A stretch of 64,000 nucleotides of DNA from Lepus europaeus (Eukaryota > Chordata > Mammalia > Lagomorpha > Leporidae): contig NC_084830.1 in NCBI RefSeq assembly GCF_033115175.1, positions 111,192,709 through 111,256,708 on the forward strand, given 5' to 3'. Under the pieces are notes generated by a model. It ran no database searches, was not told the origin of the DNA, and worked only from the letters and a program-made list of their open reading frames with translations. Positions within the stretch are counted from its first letter, which is position 1; each line of letters starts with the position of its first letter. Positions 20,626 through 31,467 of this stretch are shown piece by piece. Both the position numbers and the translations under genes were made by a program.

Positions 20626-22135
20626 GACATCACAATCAATAAGTCTCCTGCCCCGTCTTCCGTCCCTGCCAGAGAAATACATGCACTCCCTGAGTTTTAT
20701 ATGCTGCTTTAATATCTCAGCTTGACACCAAGCTTCACATCCCTTCTCTTCCCTGCCCCACCACCCCATTTCATGGAATCTCAGCTCAAGTATGGCCAAT
20801 TTCAACGAATTCCCCCAGGTTAGGAAAGCCATTTTCCATGTGTCCTCTGTGGCTCCTTTGCTTACCAGGACAGAGGGACTTGGGGACTCTAAAGGACCCC
20901 TCCCCTGCCTCTTGCTAAGGACAGCAGACACTCTTTATCTGTTTTAGATTCTGAGCTTCTGTATGTAATTATTTTTGAGCTGGGATGGAAAGAGTTTAAA
21001 GCCCACCTCCTTCCTCATTATTTTTAGGGAGGTGTAGAAGTGCTTGGGAAACCAGCTGACTGTCCATTCCCCATTCTTTTTCCTGTTTTTGCTTTTCGGG
21101 GCCAAGCTGACTGAAACCCATCTGGCAGGGCAAATGGGAGCCATCATGTGAGCTCATGGAAGGAACATGGGTAACAGTCACTTCCCAGCCTCACGTTCAT
21201 TACTGAAAGGTAGATGCAGGAGAATTACCAGGCGCCTCATTACATCAGTGTTTTATTTCCTCCCTGCTCTCGGCTACCCTCCCAGCTTTGATCTCCTTGC
21301 CTCTGGGGCAGAGCTGGACAGGTGACTTTCACAATGCAAATCAGGGTCAGCAGGCTCTCCGTGCAGGCTTTGATCTCCCTGCAAAGGAAAAGGCTGCTAG
21401 GGAATGCCACAAAGCTCCAGTCCCTGCTCACCTGCTGCTTCTCTGTGACCTTGAGGGAGGTGGAGGCTGTGGGAGGGTTTTCCTTCCTGCTCTTCAGAGA
21501 AGCAGGACTTCATTTGTTAAACTCCTTGAGTTCCAGTCATTGACACCACACAAGGCACTGGAAGGGCTGGAGAGGAAAGGGCATCTTGTTTAAAAGATTT
21601 TTATCTATTTAGTTGCTTTTACCCAAAAATAGATTAAGTAGCTAAGTTTTAAAGCAAGGCAAGGCACTGAGAAATAATAGATTTTCTGTCATTGGTAGCT
21701 TCTTTTATTGAATCTGATAAAGACTCTGCATACTCCCCTAGTCCCCGAGTGTTTGTACTTCCCATAACCCTTATTATGCTATCTGCCACAATGCTGAGTC
21801 ATGGTTCTACAGTAGGGAAGAAGGACATGACACAGAGAAAACAAGAGTTCTTCCATTAGGGCACCACAGACCCATCAGGAAGGGAAGGTAAAAGCGGTTC
21901 CCAACTGTTTCAGTTCTGGAACTCAAGGGGAGAAGAAGGAAAACTGATAGGAGACAGGTAAGGAGAGCCATGACTGTCTCCATCTCTGATCACTGAGATC
22001 TAAAATATGGGTTGTGGGGATCTGAAACAATTCTGTTTCACATTTGAGACTCTGGGAGTTCATCATTTCACAAGGTGCTTTCATTAGCTTCGATAAATGT
22101 AGACTGGTGAACATAAATTATTGCCTTCTGTTTTT
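20626..22135. other. 1.5 kb low-repeat spacer
   Basis: No family recognised. Open frames of up to 112 codons on either strand show no domain or splice support. Confidence 0.4.
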
Positions 22136-22155
22136 TTTTTCTTATTTATTTTTAG

Positions 22156-22277
22156 CAGTAAGCCAGGCAGTAAAGTTTAATGAAGAGAACACACCTGAAA
22201 GTCCAGGTGGGCATCTCAACAAAGAACTGAGAGCCTACTATATTGTTTTTATCATTTTCATTGTATTACTTGTTAGT
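22156..22277 (+). CDS. Candidate internal coding exon (membrane-segment protein), unassigned
   Basis: A T-rich tract (22131-22154) leads into TTTTAGCAG, a tandem NAGNAG acceptor (exon start 22156 or 22159), and a donor GTAAGT starts at 22278. The 122-bp interval is open in the phase-1 frame: the hydrophilic peptide AVKFNEENTPESPGGHLNKE is followed by LRAYY and a hydrophobic run IVFIIFIVLLVS that could start a transmembrane helix. The intron phase would be 1 at the start and 0 at the end. I do not recognise the protein. Chance splice-like motifs in an intron cannot be excluded without conservation data. Confidence 0.3.
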
Positions 22278-22400
22278 GTAAGTACCAATCTGTGGACAAG
22301 CTTCTGGAAACCTTTGTTCTACACTATCACTAGGTATCTATTTCACTTTCTGCCTAGTTGGATTTTACTTTATTTATATGATACATGTGTGTGTACATCC

Positions 22401-22436
<36 letters not shown>

Positions 22437-22574
22437 ATATGGATCTTTATATATATAAAGATGCTTGAAATGTATCTTGAAGACAGATGTGGCTCTGCTA
22501 AGTACTAGAAGCTTTGGACATTAATGCCTCCCTTAGGAACCAATCTCCCTCCTGGAGATTGTGCTTCTCTCTTT
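22278..22574. other. Spacer with compound (AT)(GT) microsatellite at 22401-22440
   Basis: AT repeats followed by GT repeats lie at 22401-22440, then a short palindromic TATA stretch. Otherwise unassigned. Confidence 0.7.
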
Positions 22575-23225
22575 TTATGAACCTGTTCTGGTTATCAATT
22601 GCTACACAACAAACAATCCCAAAATGTAGTGGTTTAAAATAACAACTCTCATTGTCTCACTTGTTTCTGTGTGTTAGCCACACACAGTTCCTGCTTGAGG
22701 CGTTTCACATAGTTGCGTTCTCATGAAAGCTCGGGCTAGCAGGGTTTAAGGCTCCACTGTGCTGTACTTCTACAAAAGGCTCACTCTGCTGGCTGGCAGT
22801 GGATAATGGCTGCTAGCTAGGAGTTCAGCTGAGGCTGTTGACCAGGGTAGCTATATGTGGCATCTCAGTGTGGTTTGGATTTCTCTTGGCATGGCAGCTG
22901 AGATCTGAGAGAAAACATCCCAAGAGACCCAGATGGAAACTCCTAGGCTTCCTGTGGCCTATCCTTGGAAGCCACACTCTGGCACTTCCACTGTCTTTGA
23001 TCAGGTTTAGTTAAGATTCAAGGAGAGAGGATGACAAGAAGGCATGATTACCAAGAGGACTGACAGACTGGGAGGATCATCTCTGGAGACTGGGTACCTT
23101 AGGACCACTCTTTTGCTCAGGTGTAGTTTCTGCCCCCTCATAGCTTTCACTTGCTTATGATCTGTCTTGAAGGCTGCCCCTGGCCTCTCAAGATACTTCT
23201 GTGACTCTCAGTTTCTGTCCCTACT
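22575..23225 (-). mobile_element. Ancient mammalian repeat, probably LTR-derived
   Basis: TTATCAATTGCTACACAACA, AATCCCAAAATGTAGTGG, TTTAAAATAACAACTC, TCTGCTGGCTGGCAGTGGAT and TATGTGGCATCTCAGTGTGG follow a familiar repeat read antisense. I cannot fix the family name. Confidence 0.4.
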
Positions 23226-23226
23226 C

Positions 23227-23249
23227 TTTTATTTATTTATTTATTTATT
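23227..23249. repeat. (TTTA)n microsatellite
   Basis: Short perfect TTTA repeat. Confidence 0.9.
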
Positions 23250-23791
23250 CCAACCTTTGACTGGCTTAATCACCAGTTTACAAATTTCAAATTCTTAATG
23301 GAAGACTCCATTTGAAACAAAGTTTCACTGTCAATCTTCTTGTTGTTCAATCTCTTTCTTGTGCATCACAGCCAGATTGAGTGGCGCCCAATAGCACTAA
23401 ACATAACACCCAGGTGTGACCTCTTATTAGCATCATGGATGGGACACTCCTCTAGGAAACATGTCTGATAAAAAATCATCTTTGCTTTTCTCATTCCCAT
23501 TGGATTTGATAATGAGCTAGTATAACTTTAAAGATACTAACCGTCCAGAAAGGTCAGTTCCAGTCCCTCTGCCTTATTATGTCAGGTGTTCACTTTTTAG
23601 CCTTTAAATCCTGCCACTTAATTGTATTAGGACAGCTTTATGGATCCTAGCATTTAACCTTGGCCTTTGTTGTCTGTCCACGACCCAGAAAATACACATA
23701 TGTCGTGATATTTGAAAAGACCCTGGATTGTAAATTCTAGACCCCTCATTTTAAGATTGAGAAAACAGAGACTTTAGAAATGGATCAGTTC

Positions 23792-23970
23792 GATCTGTCT
23801 TCTGTATATAAGAGAAATGAAAATGAATCTTGATGTGAATGGAAGGGGAGAGGGAGCGGGAAAAGGGAGGGCTGCGGGTGGGAGGGAAGTTGTGGGGAGG
23901 GGGAAGCCATTGTAACCCATAAGCTGTACTTTGGAAATTTATATTCATTAAATAAAAGTTTAAAAAAAAA
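23792..23970 (+). mobile_element. Young L1 insertion, 179 bp of 3' end only
   Basis: The unit contains TCTTGATGTGAATGGAAGG, a G-rich purine tract, CATAAGCTGTACTTTGGAAA, the ATTCATTAAATAAAAG tail and poly(A). It is flanked by a perfect 16-bp duplication AGAAATGGATCAGTTC at 23776-23791 and 23971-23986. Severe 5' truncation leaves no coding sequence. Confidence 0.96.
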
Positions 23971-23986
23971 AGAAATGGATCAGTTC

Positions 23987-25004
23987 AAAATTCTGTGAAG
24001 TGCATTAAGGCAGAGTCAGAAAACTCATTTCCCAGTGCTCCAAATCCAGTGCTCCTCATCTCACTATGCCTGTGTGGAAGGGACAAGCAACTTAGGGGCC
24101 AGTGAAAGTGGACACACAAAACACGAAAGGTAGCAGGTTGACCCATGTAGAAGCCACCAAAAACACTACTCACTTTCTTACAATTTAGCATCCAGGGTTT
24201 TCCTTCTTGGTTGGGCTGCTGGTATCCTCCTGACTCTCTCTCTCTAAACTGTTTGCAGGCTTTCCTCACTCCAACTTGACTCATCTGATCCATGCTGGCT
24301 CAGCATCTTTCATTCCCACCCTTGTTTCTCAAAGGGGTAGAGGCTGCCATCTTGGCACTTTGTTTTAAAGCCGTTTCCCATGGGGCTGTAGTTTCTCTGG
24401 AGAGCTGGTTAATATTCTGGCCCAGTGACTTCAGCCTGAATAAACTTGGGGAGTATTTACTTGGATGGGATTTTTTTGTCAACCCTACTTTCTAATCTGG
24501 GCTGGAGAATTAGGCAAAATGCCTCGAGTTTATCCTGGGAGTCATAAAAATGGGTTCTGCAGAGTGGAATTGGTTAAAAAATAGCTCTCCATGTGGACTG
24601 TAGATGAATGCTGAAGAGCCACCTTCCTGAAGATTTTTAAGATAAAAACCACAATGCTTATGGCTTGTGGGTATGTTAGGTGGCAGGAAGAGCAAGGCTT
24701 CGCAGGGTTCTGTGCGGTCTCAGCTCTTAGGAAGTAGAATTCTTCCTAAATATAATACAGAAGAAGATACCACATTTCACAAGAGTGGATTTAAAAAAAA
24801 ATGCTTGAGGCAGAGCTGTGTCACTAAGTCCAATCAGTTTCAGGGTCGACATACAAAAAATTGCAAATTCAGCTAATCGTGTGTTCCCTGCTCCATGATC
24901 TCTTTTGGCATCTTCCGTTCTTGTTACAGAAGCCGTTTGACCCTCCTCAAGTGGAATGGCATTCCTTCATTCCATTATCAAGATTTGCTAGACATCCAAC
25001 TAAC
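23987..25004. other. 1 kb without firm features
   Basis: Unassigned. A cluster of three TEAD-type hexamers (GGAATG, CATTCC, CATTCC) occurs at 24953-24973, directly before a MaLR LTR. Confidence 0.35.
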
Positions 25005-25401
25005 TGTATTCGTCAGCTTTTTACTGCTATAATGAAATGCCTGACACATGCTACTTGTGAAGGTAAAAGAGGTTTATATTTTGCCCACAGTTTTGGAGAC
25101 TAAAAGTCCAAACAGCATGATGTAGATTCTGGCAAAGGCCCCATGGCGACAGTAGAGCACTTGAAGAGGAAAGATCACGCAGCAAACCAGGAACCAGAGA
25201 GTTTGGCCCAAATGCAGGCTTTTCTAACAAACATCTCATGGGAATTCCAGAGGTCATGGGACAATTACCTTCCAAAGACACAACTCCAATGACTCTTGGG
25301 CCCCACCTCCTAGAGGTTCCACCACCTCCCAGTGACATCATCCTAGGGACAAAGCCTTTAATGCATAGGTTCTTAGAGAACATTTAACATTCAAACCATA
25401 G
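25005..25401 (-). mobile_element. ERVL-MaLR LTR (THE1/MST-like), minus strand
   Basis: Read on the plus strand, TGTATTCGTCAGCTTTTTAC at the left, ACAGTTTTGGAGACTAAAAG, TTGGGCCCCACCTCCTAGAG and ATTCAAACCATAGCA at the right match an antisense MaLR LTR over its full length. No internal region is attached. Confidence 0.65.
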
Positions 25402-25567
25402 CACTAACCTAATGGGTATGGAATGATGTTCATCAATCAATATGTTAATTAACTTGAGAGAAGAACAACCCTGACATTTCTGAAATTGTCCCAGGCAGCA
25501 AGGCGTCTCTCCTCTTTATTCATACATTGATCCTGGATCTCTGTCTAGAATAGTATCCTGAAAATAG

Positions 25568-25790
25568 TATGGTCTTTGGTGCCAGAAGGACCCATGTTGT
25601 ATTTCTGATTCAACCACTTTTAGTAGGGTGATTTTAAGCAGTTACCAATTCCTTAATTTTCTTCTTTATATAAAAAAGTTAGGGTGAACTTGGTGAAATT
25701 CTCATTTTGGAAGCTCAACCTAACAACTCCCAGGGTTGTCCCAAGATTTAAATGAGATAATGCATACCAAGTGCAAAGTGTGTGCAAGCA
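25568..25790 (-). mobile_element. MIR SINE, minus strand
   Basis: TCTTTGGTGCCAGAAGGACC, CTGATTCAACCACTTTTAG, AATTCCTTAATTTTCTTC and CCAAGATTTAAATGAGATAA run in the antisense MIR order. Confidence 0.65.
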
Positions 25791-26229
25791 GTTTGTCCCA
25801 TATCAAATGCCTCTCCAATGTCAATTCATTCTTTTTGCTTATTCAGTCTATTCCAAGGCAGTGACAATGATATTTCTCTCTTTTTCTAAACATGAAAAAC
25901 AAGTCATCACCCATTTTCCATGGGAAGTCCCTTTATCTTTCATTCTGTTTGTGGTCCACATGCTGAAATATTGCTCATCCATATAACTGAGAGCTACTAG
26001 GCTGGTAAGGTTTCTTTATATTGAGAGTTTTCTTATGGTAACTGACAATGGCCTCTCCATAAGCTCCCCTTTTAAAAATATTTTCCTCTGAAATATATTG
26101 TGCCCCAGAAACTGGTTATTTACACTATGTATGTTCCAGAAATCTTTTGTAATGAACCATACAAATCTATTTGTCCTGCTGCTACTATAATTGCCTATAT
26201 CTTATTATAACTTAATATGTAACAGATTT
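25791..26229. other. Unassigned AT-rich spacer
   Basis: No supported feature. Confidence 0.4.
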
Positions 26230-26600
26230 TTTTTGGCGAGGCCAGAAGCAACTGAGCATTCATTGAAAACGCAGACGCTGAAGGTTGTCGAGGAGCCAGT
26301 GAACCCACTAATTGGATAAAAGGGGGATGGTGTGGAAATTTAATTAAACTGGCATTTGCTCTGGCTGCTGAAAATATTAATCAGAAAATGAGTTGTATGA
26401 AAAAAATAAGATGCAAGGGATGGCATTAAAAATGCCATTGGTGCCATTCTTCCCAGCACTGATGAGAAAACGATCTTTTCTCTTCCACGAGGTGTTGGTC
26501 ATCTGTCCACTGAGCTCTGCCGGCAGCTTGTTTGGGCGGAGATCATAAAGCAAGGCGCTTCCAAAGCTGTGAGTTGGAGGGAGGAGTGTGAGATTCTGGA
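26230..26600. promoter_or_regulatory. Candidate conserved noncoding block
   Basis: Repeat-free sequence contains several homeodomain-like AT cores (TAATTGGATAAAA in 26310-26322, TTTAATTAAACTGG at 26339-26352, AATATTAATCAGAAAATGAG) next to more GC-rich unique sequence. The clustering suggests an enhancer, but only cross-species alignment could show it. Confidence 0.2.
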
Positions 26601-27560
26601 TTTGGGGACCAGATGCATCTCTTGGCAGCCCTTGATACAAACATAAAGATAAAATATGTGTCTGAAAAAAAAGAAAGAAAGAAGAAGAAAGCCAGTTCTC
26701 CCCCTTCTGCAGAAGAGGTACTTCTCCCAATAGGAGACGAACTGAACATCTGCATCCATTCAAGCAATAATGCTTAAACAATTGTCAAATTTGAGAGGGG
26801 TGGATGAGGATTTTGAACTAGATATTTAAATGCATTCCATAGCCCAGGAGCCCTTGGAAAGTCACCACCCTCCCTAGGCTTGAAAACAGAGTGGAGGATG
26901 GCAAACACAGATGGAAGCTCTAGTGTTTGCTTTAGGAGCCACTCGGATACGTTTGTTTATGTGCTCCGAGTGACCTGGGCAGTAATTCCCCTAGAGACCA
27001 TTGCCACTGGGGACAGCTGCAGGAAACTGCTAATGGACTCAGCTCAAGACAGAGGAAGATAATTCTTCACGCAGGAGCCCAAAGGGCCAAGAGCTGTCTT
27101 TTCCCCCCCTGAATTTTCATCATTTGAGCTTAGGCATCTAGAGGAGCATTTCTGGTCAACGGGATGTTTCAGTTCAAGGGTGCCTTGCGTCAAGATAATC
27201 TGTAATGAGAACTTATACATACACAACATTCTTGTTAGTTATTTGATGGGTGCTCACTGGTTTTTATTTATCCATTGAGAAGACTAATGACCAGTGCCAA
27301 TGTGGGACAATATTTGTGACAAAGGTTATGTATAAATTTCTACTTCTTCTAAGTGACCAGGGGCCTGAGAGCCTCTCCTTCCATATGAGTCACTGCTGAC
27401 TGGAGCACACTTACCACAACCTCCCATGTCAAGGCGTCTTGGTTACTTGCCTGCTCTTGCCGTGACCTTGTAGCAAGAAGACGCAACAAGCAATTAGAAG
27501 GAGAAGGTCTGTTTTTCCTTGGCTTCTTTCAGTTCATCTGAAATTGTCTCTGCAGTAGTT
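26601..27560. other. Unassigned low-repeat spacer
   Basis: No gene or repeat recognised. Confidence 0.4.
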
Positions 27561-28003
27561 TTTGAGGGCTGCTATTACAAAGAACTAAACTAGGTGGCTT
27601 TACAAAGCAAGCACATTGTCTCATAGTCCTGTAGGGCAAAAATACAAAATCGAAGTATTAATAGGACCCTGTCCCCTCCTAGGGACAAAATGTCCTTGCC
27701 ACCTCATAGCTTCTTCGTAAGGGTTTCTGGCCACCCTTGGAATTCTTTGGCTTGCAGACACATCACCGAGTTTCTGCCACCATCATCCCATGGCTGTCCT
27801 CCCTCTATGATTGTCCCAGAGCCCTCTTTCTTCCTCTTATAAAGACGCCAGTCTCTAGACCAGGGTCCACGTGATCCAGTGTGACCTCATCTTAACATGA
27901 TGACATCTGCAAGGATTGAAACAAAACAAGGTCGCATTCACGGGTACTTAGGGTTGTGACTTCATCATATCTCTTTGGAAGATACAATTAAACCCACAAC
28001 AGT
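27561..28003 (-). mobile_element. MLT1-like MaLR LTR, minus strand
   Basis: GGGCTGCTATTACAAAGAAC, TAGGTGGCTTTACAAAGCA, CTTATAAAGACGCCAGTCTC, TGACCTCATCTTAACATGAT and TACAATTAAACCCACAACA match an antisense MLT1 LTR end to end. Confidence 0.65.
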
Positions 28004-29673
28004 CTTTATTGAAAGAAATGGTGTTATTAAGTATATTGATTCTATTTAGGTTCATATGCCTATGTCAGACTGGATTTTAGATAAGATCCATGATAAAAAC
28101 AAAAATGGAATGTTTGAGCTCCTAATTGTATACTTCCAGTGAGTATATACTTCTATTCTGATCAAACGTATATACCAAAAATAAATTACAAGTAATGTAG
28201 TACCACAAATTAAAACGTATTTTTCAATTTTTCAACATTTAAAAGGTCCTTAAATCTCTATTTAAAAGCCAATGCACCAGTGCCAGCTGTTATTGCTTAA
28301 TTCGTTGTAAGATTATAACTTTTGTGCATTTTGATGTTGAAATGCCCCTTCTATTTTGAAATAATGATGATTGAAAATGGCACTTATTTATTTTCACATT
28401 TTTATAATATCCTAACTTGGCAATATAAAATGTTGATAATCATCTGTGAGTCTTAAAACATTTTGGGCTGTTTTATTGCCCCATAAAATCCAAAAGTGTG
28501 GGAATCACTGTAACAGGAGATAGGTATTTTAGTCCCTTATACCTCAAGAGTTTCCTTTATGAAATGAATCTGCTCTTTAATTGAGTCCAGCACTAGTTCC
28601 ATAAAGTTCAGATTTTTATTGTTGTTCTCCATAAAATTTGTTGAGGGATGGGACAAGGTAGGAATTTGGAGATAAACTCAGCCCTGACCACAGTGAACTG
28701 AAATTAAGAATCTTTAAAACATGGTATGGGTCCATATGGGAAGTTAATCCTGGTTTCCAAAAATTCTGCATATTCCCGTCTCCCACATCAATAGTGTGGT
28801 GTCATTTTGTAATTGTGATGCTGATGTCTGCGGAGTAGTGATTTATTATTTTGTTTGCAAAAACCAAAATGCCAGCAGACTCCATTTAAGTAGTCTGAAC
28901 ATCTCTCCCTATCTGTCTTGTGATCAGAAGGCACAGGTTGGCACCAGTCAACAGGGTCCTACAAGACAGCAGATCACAGACAGGATAGCAAAAGGACAGA
29001 TTAGTCTAAAACATGAATTTTAGAGTTTTTAATGAGAAAAAAAATAGTTGCTAGCTACACAGTTCAGCAGGAACAGCTTCTCCTCATTCAAAGGAGGCTA
29101 GGCAGCATTAGACCTGACAGACAGAATTGACTCTTGATGTTGTCATTTAAGTCTTACCCAAGCTCTTCAGAGCTCTCAAGAGAGGTTGATTAATTATTGA
29201 CAGGCAGGACATGAGGAAATGCTGACTGGATTGTGATCTCCCAGTGACAGGACTCAAAGCCAAGAAATGACTTAATAAAGTCTGTCACTCTTTCTAGCAA
29301 GGACCTATGGAAAGGAAATGGATTCCTATGGCAAGTACACAGCAGGGAGAGCTTCCTCCTTAGGTGTTGAGGAGAATTTTCAAATGAAATTGGGATGTCA
29401 TTTTCCCAGAAATTGTTTTAGGTTAGGAGAAAGGCAACACGTCTGAGATGGGGAGACAAGTTTTTTCCTAAAGAGGTCGATAGGACAGTCAATGAGCTGT
29501 AATGGCTGGGCTAGAAGATCCTCTTTCTTGCAACAGATGTGTTCCTGTGAGTGCAGGGAAGAAGGACCACAGTATAGGTATAGATAGGCACACTTTTGTA
29601 TGGATGTACCTTTTCAGCACCCAGGGTTGATTTACATTTTGCTGAATAATCATTTTATTCTGTAAAGAAATAG
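28004..29673. other. 1.7 kb without firm features
   Basis: AT-rich; no repeat, RNA or gene that I can support. Confidence 0.4.
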
Positions 29674-29853
29674 AAAGTATTTCAAGAAGTTTGTGGATAA
29701 ATGGGATTAAAGGGGCATTTCTTTGGGTACGAAAATGTTTGAAACCCATGCATGATTTTGTCATAATATGCATTTTTCACCTATGAAATAAATGTGATGC
29801 CTAATTAAGTTCATCCTTTAATTCTGCTTTTCCAGAAGCTTTTTGAAGTACTC
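29674..29853 (+). mobile_element. Mariner-type MITE with best-preserved inverted ends
   Basis: The left end AGTATTTCAAGAAGTTTGTG and the right end (antisense AGTACTTCAAAAAGCTTCTG) form about 35-bp terminal inverted repeats that run into ATTAAA. The inner AACCCATGCATGATTTTG module is shared with the sister copies. No transposase frame is present, so the element was non-autonomous. Confidence 0.65.
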
Positions 29854-30967
29854 TTACATGCTTGTTTGGGGCACCCTAAAGTGAAGAAAGACCTTCCTCA
29901 TATTCCCCTCTCCTCAGATTCTGCCTAAATCCAGAGGGAAGAGAATTCTATATCCCCATCCTTCACCCCAAATGCATGCAGTATCCACCCCAAGGAAGTG
30001 CTGCTAGCTCAAGGAGTTGAGCAATGACTACTCCCTGGGCTACCTGAAGCTAGTGGGCCATTACCTGTGTCAGACCAGGCTTGAATTTCTTTCACTTTGG
30101 CCTCCTTCTGCTACTCATAGAGGGTCTGGCTTTTGCAAGTAGGTTGGTTTTCCTTAGCTACCCAGATTATGGGGTAAATGAACTCCATGTCTGCTTTGCA
30201 GACCAAGCAATCCCTATTCAAGGGACAAGGAGCCCTGACTACATTTTCCAATATAATTTACTGGATTTGTCTTAAACTGTGAAGAGAAGGGAAGTGAAAA
30301 TGAGAAGGAGAAGGAGAAGGCACAAGCATATTCTTCCATGCACTACCTCAGGCATTACAGTTAGTTCCTTTATAAATACATGCTCCCCCTGAATGTGCCT
30401 CCAGGGCTCTTTGGGGTCCTCTCTGATAGAATAAACCTTGTACAAAAGTCATTATTAGAAGAAGCCTGATTTTTGTACTATTACTAATTACTTTTCCCAA
30501 GAAATCTATACTGAAATTTACTTTCCTTACATTCGCCTTTTCAGCATTTCTTGCCTTTAGGATACTGAATAGTAGACACATTCTCTTCTCAATGGTAATG
30601 TTGGTGTCTTAGAGAAATGCATCATCAGGCTCTCCTACTGAGTTTGGAACTAAATAGGAAGTAGATATGGAGGGCAGTGACAAACTAAGGTTTCAACTTC
30701 TTTGCTTATTGATAATGGACTTCCCCTCCTCCACCACATTTCAACTAAAGTGCCCAGGAATTTGCAGATACGTGTTCCTTGCAGGAGACTGTAAGTTGAC
30801 CAGAGATGAGAACACACATGTTTTGTGGCCAGGGCCCAAGGCCTGCAAGTTCTCTGATTTTCCATCTTGGGAGTCAAAGTCCTTGTGATGAAGAGAGATG
30901 TGGGAAGAAGGCAAGAAGCCATCTTTCATGTCATTTGCAAAAGGGAGAAATTTCTATTGTATAGAAC
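29854..30967. other. 1.1 kb spacer with (GAGAAG)n
   Basis: A short GAGAAG repeat lies at about 30300-30319. The rest is unassigned. Confidence 0.45.
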
Positions 30968-30976
30968 AAAGTAGGA

Positions 30977-31295
30977 GGCTGGCGCCGTGGGTTAACAGGC
31001 TAATCCTCCGCCTTGCGGCGCCAGCACACCGGGTTCTAGTCCTGGTTGGGGCGCCGGATTCTGTCCCGGTTGCCCCTCTTCCAGGCCAGCTCTCTGCTGT
31101 GGCCCGGGAAGGCAGTGGAGGATGGCCCAAGTGCTTGGGCCCTGCACCCGCATGGGAGACCAGGAGAAGCACCTGGCTCCTGGCTTCGGATCAGCGAGAT
31201 GCACTGGCTGCGGCGGCCATTGGAGGGTAAACCAACGGCAAAGGAAGACCTTTCCTTTCTCTCTGTCTCTCTCTCTCACTATCCACTCTGCCTGT

Positions 31296-31325
<30 letters not shown>
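30977..31325 (+). mobile_element. CSINE, young, long A-tail
   Basis: The CpG-rich head GGCTGGCGCCGTGG, the GGTTCTAGTCCTGGTTGGGG promoter region and a tail of about 31 A are intact. AAAGTAGGA at 30968-30976 and 31326-31334 is the duplication. Confidence 0.95.
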
Positions 31326-31331
<6 letters not shown>

Positions 31332-31467
31332 GGAGTACTAGGAGAATAAAGATCTACAGAGAGAATTCTTCTTCATAGAGACATTCTTCTAGAATCAAAA
31401 TATTTACCTAGTTTGACTATAGACTGGAAATGGTATAAAGTTTCTGATATATTGAAAATAAAACCTC

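Noticed and set aside
20593..20931. 112-codon minus-strand open frame downstream of the CRE
   Set aside because: No recognisable protein content or initiation context; position alone is not enough to call a gene.
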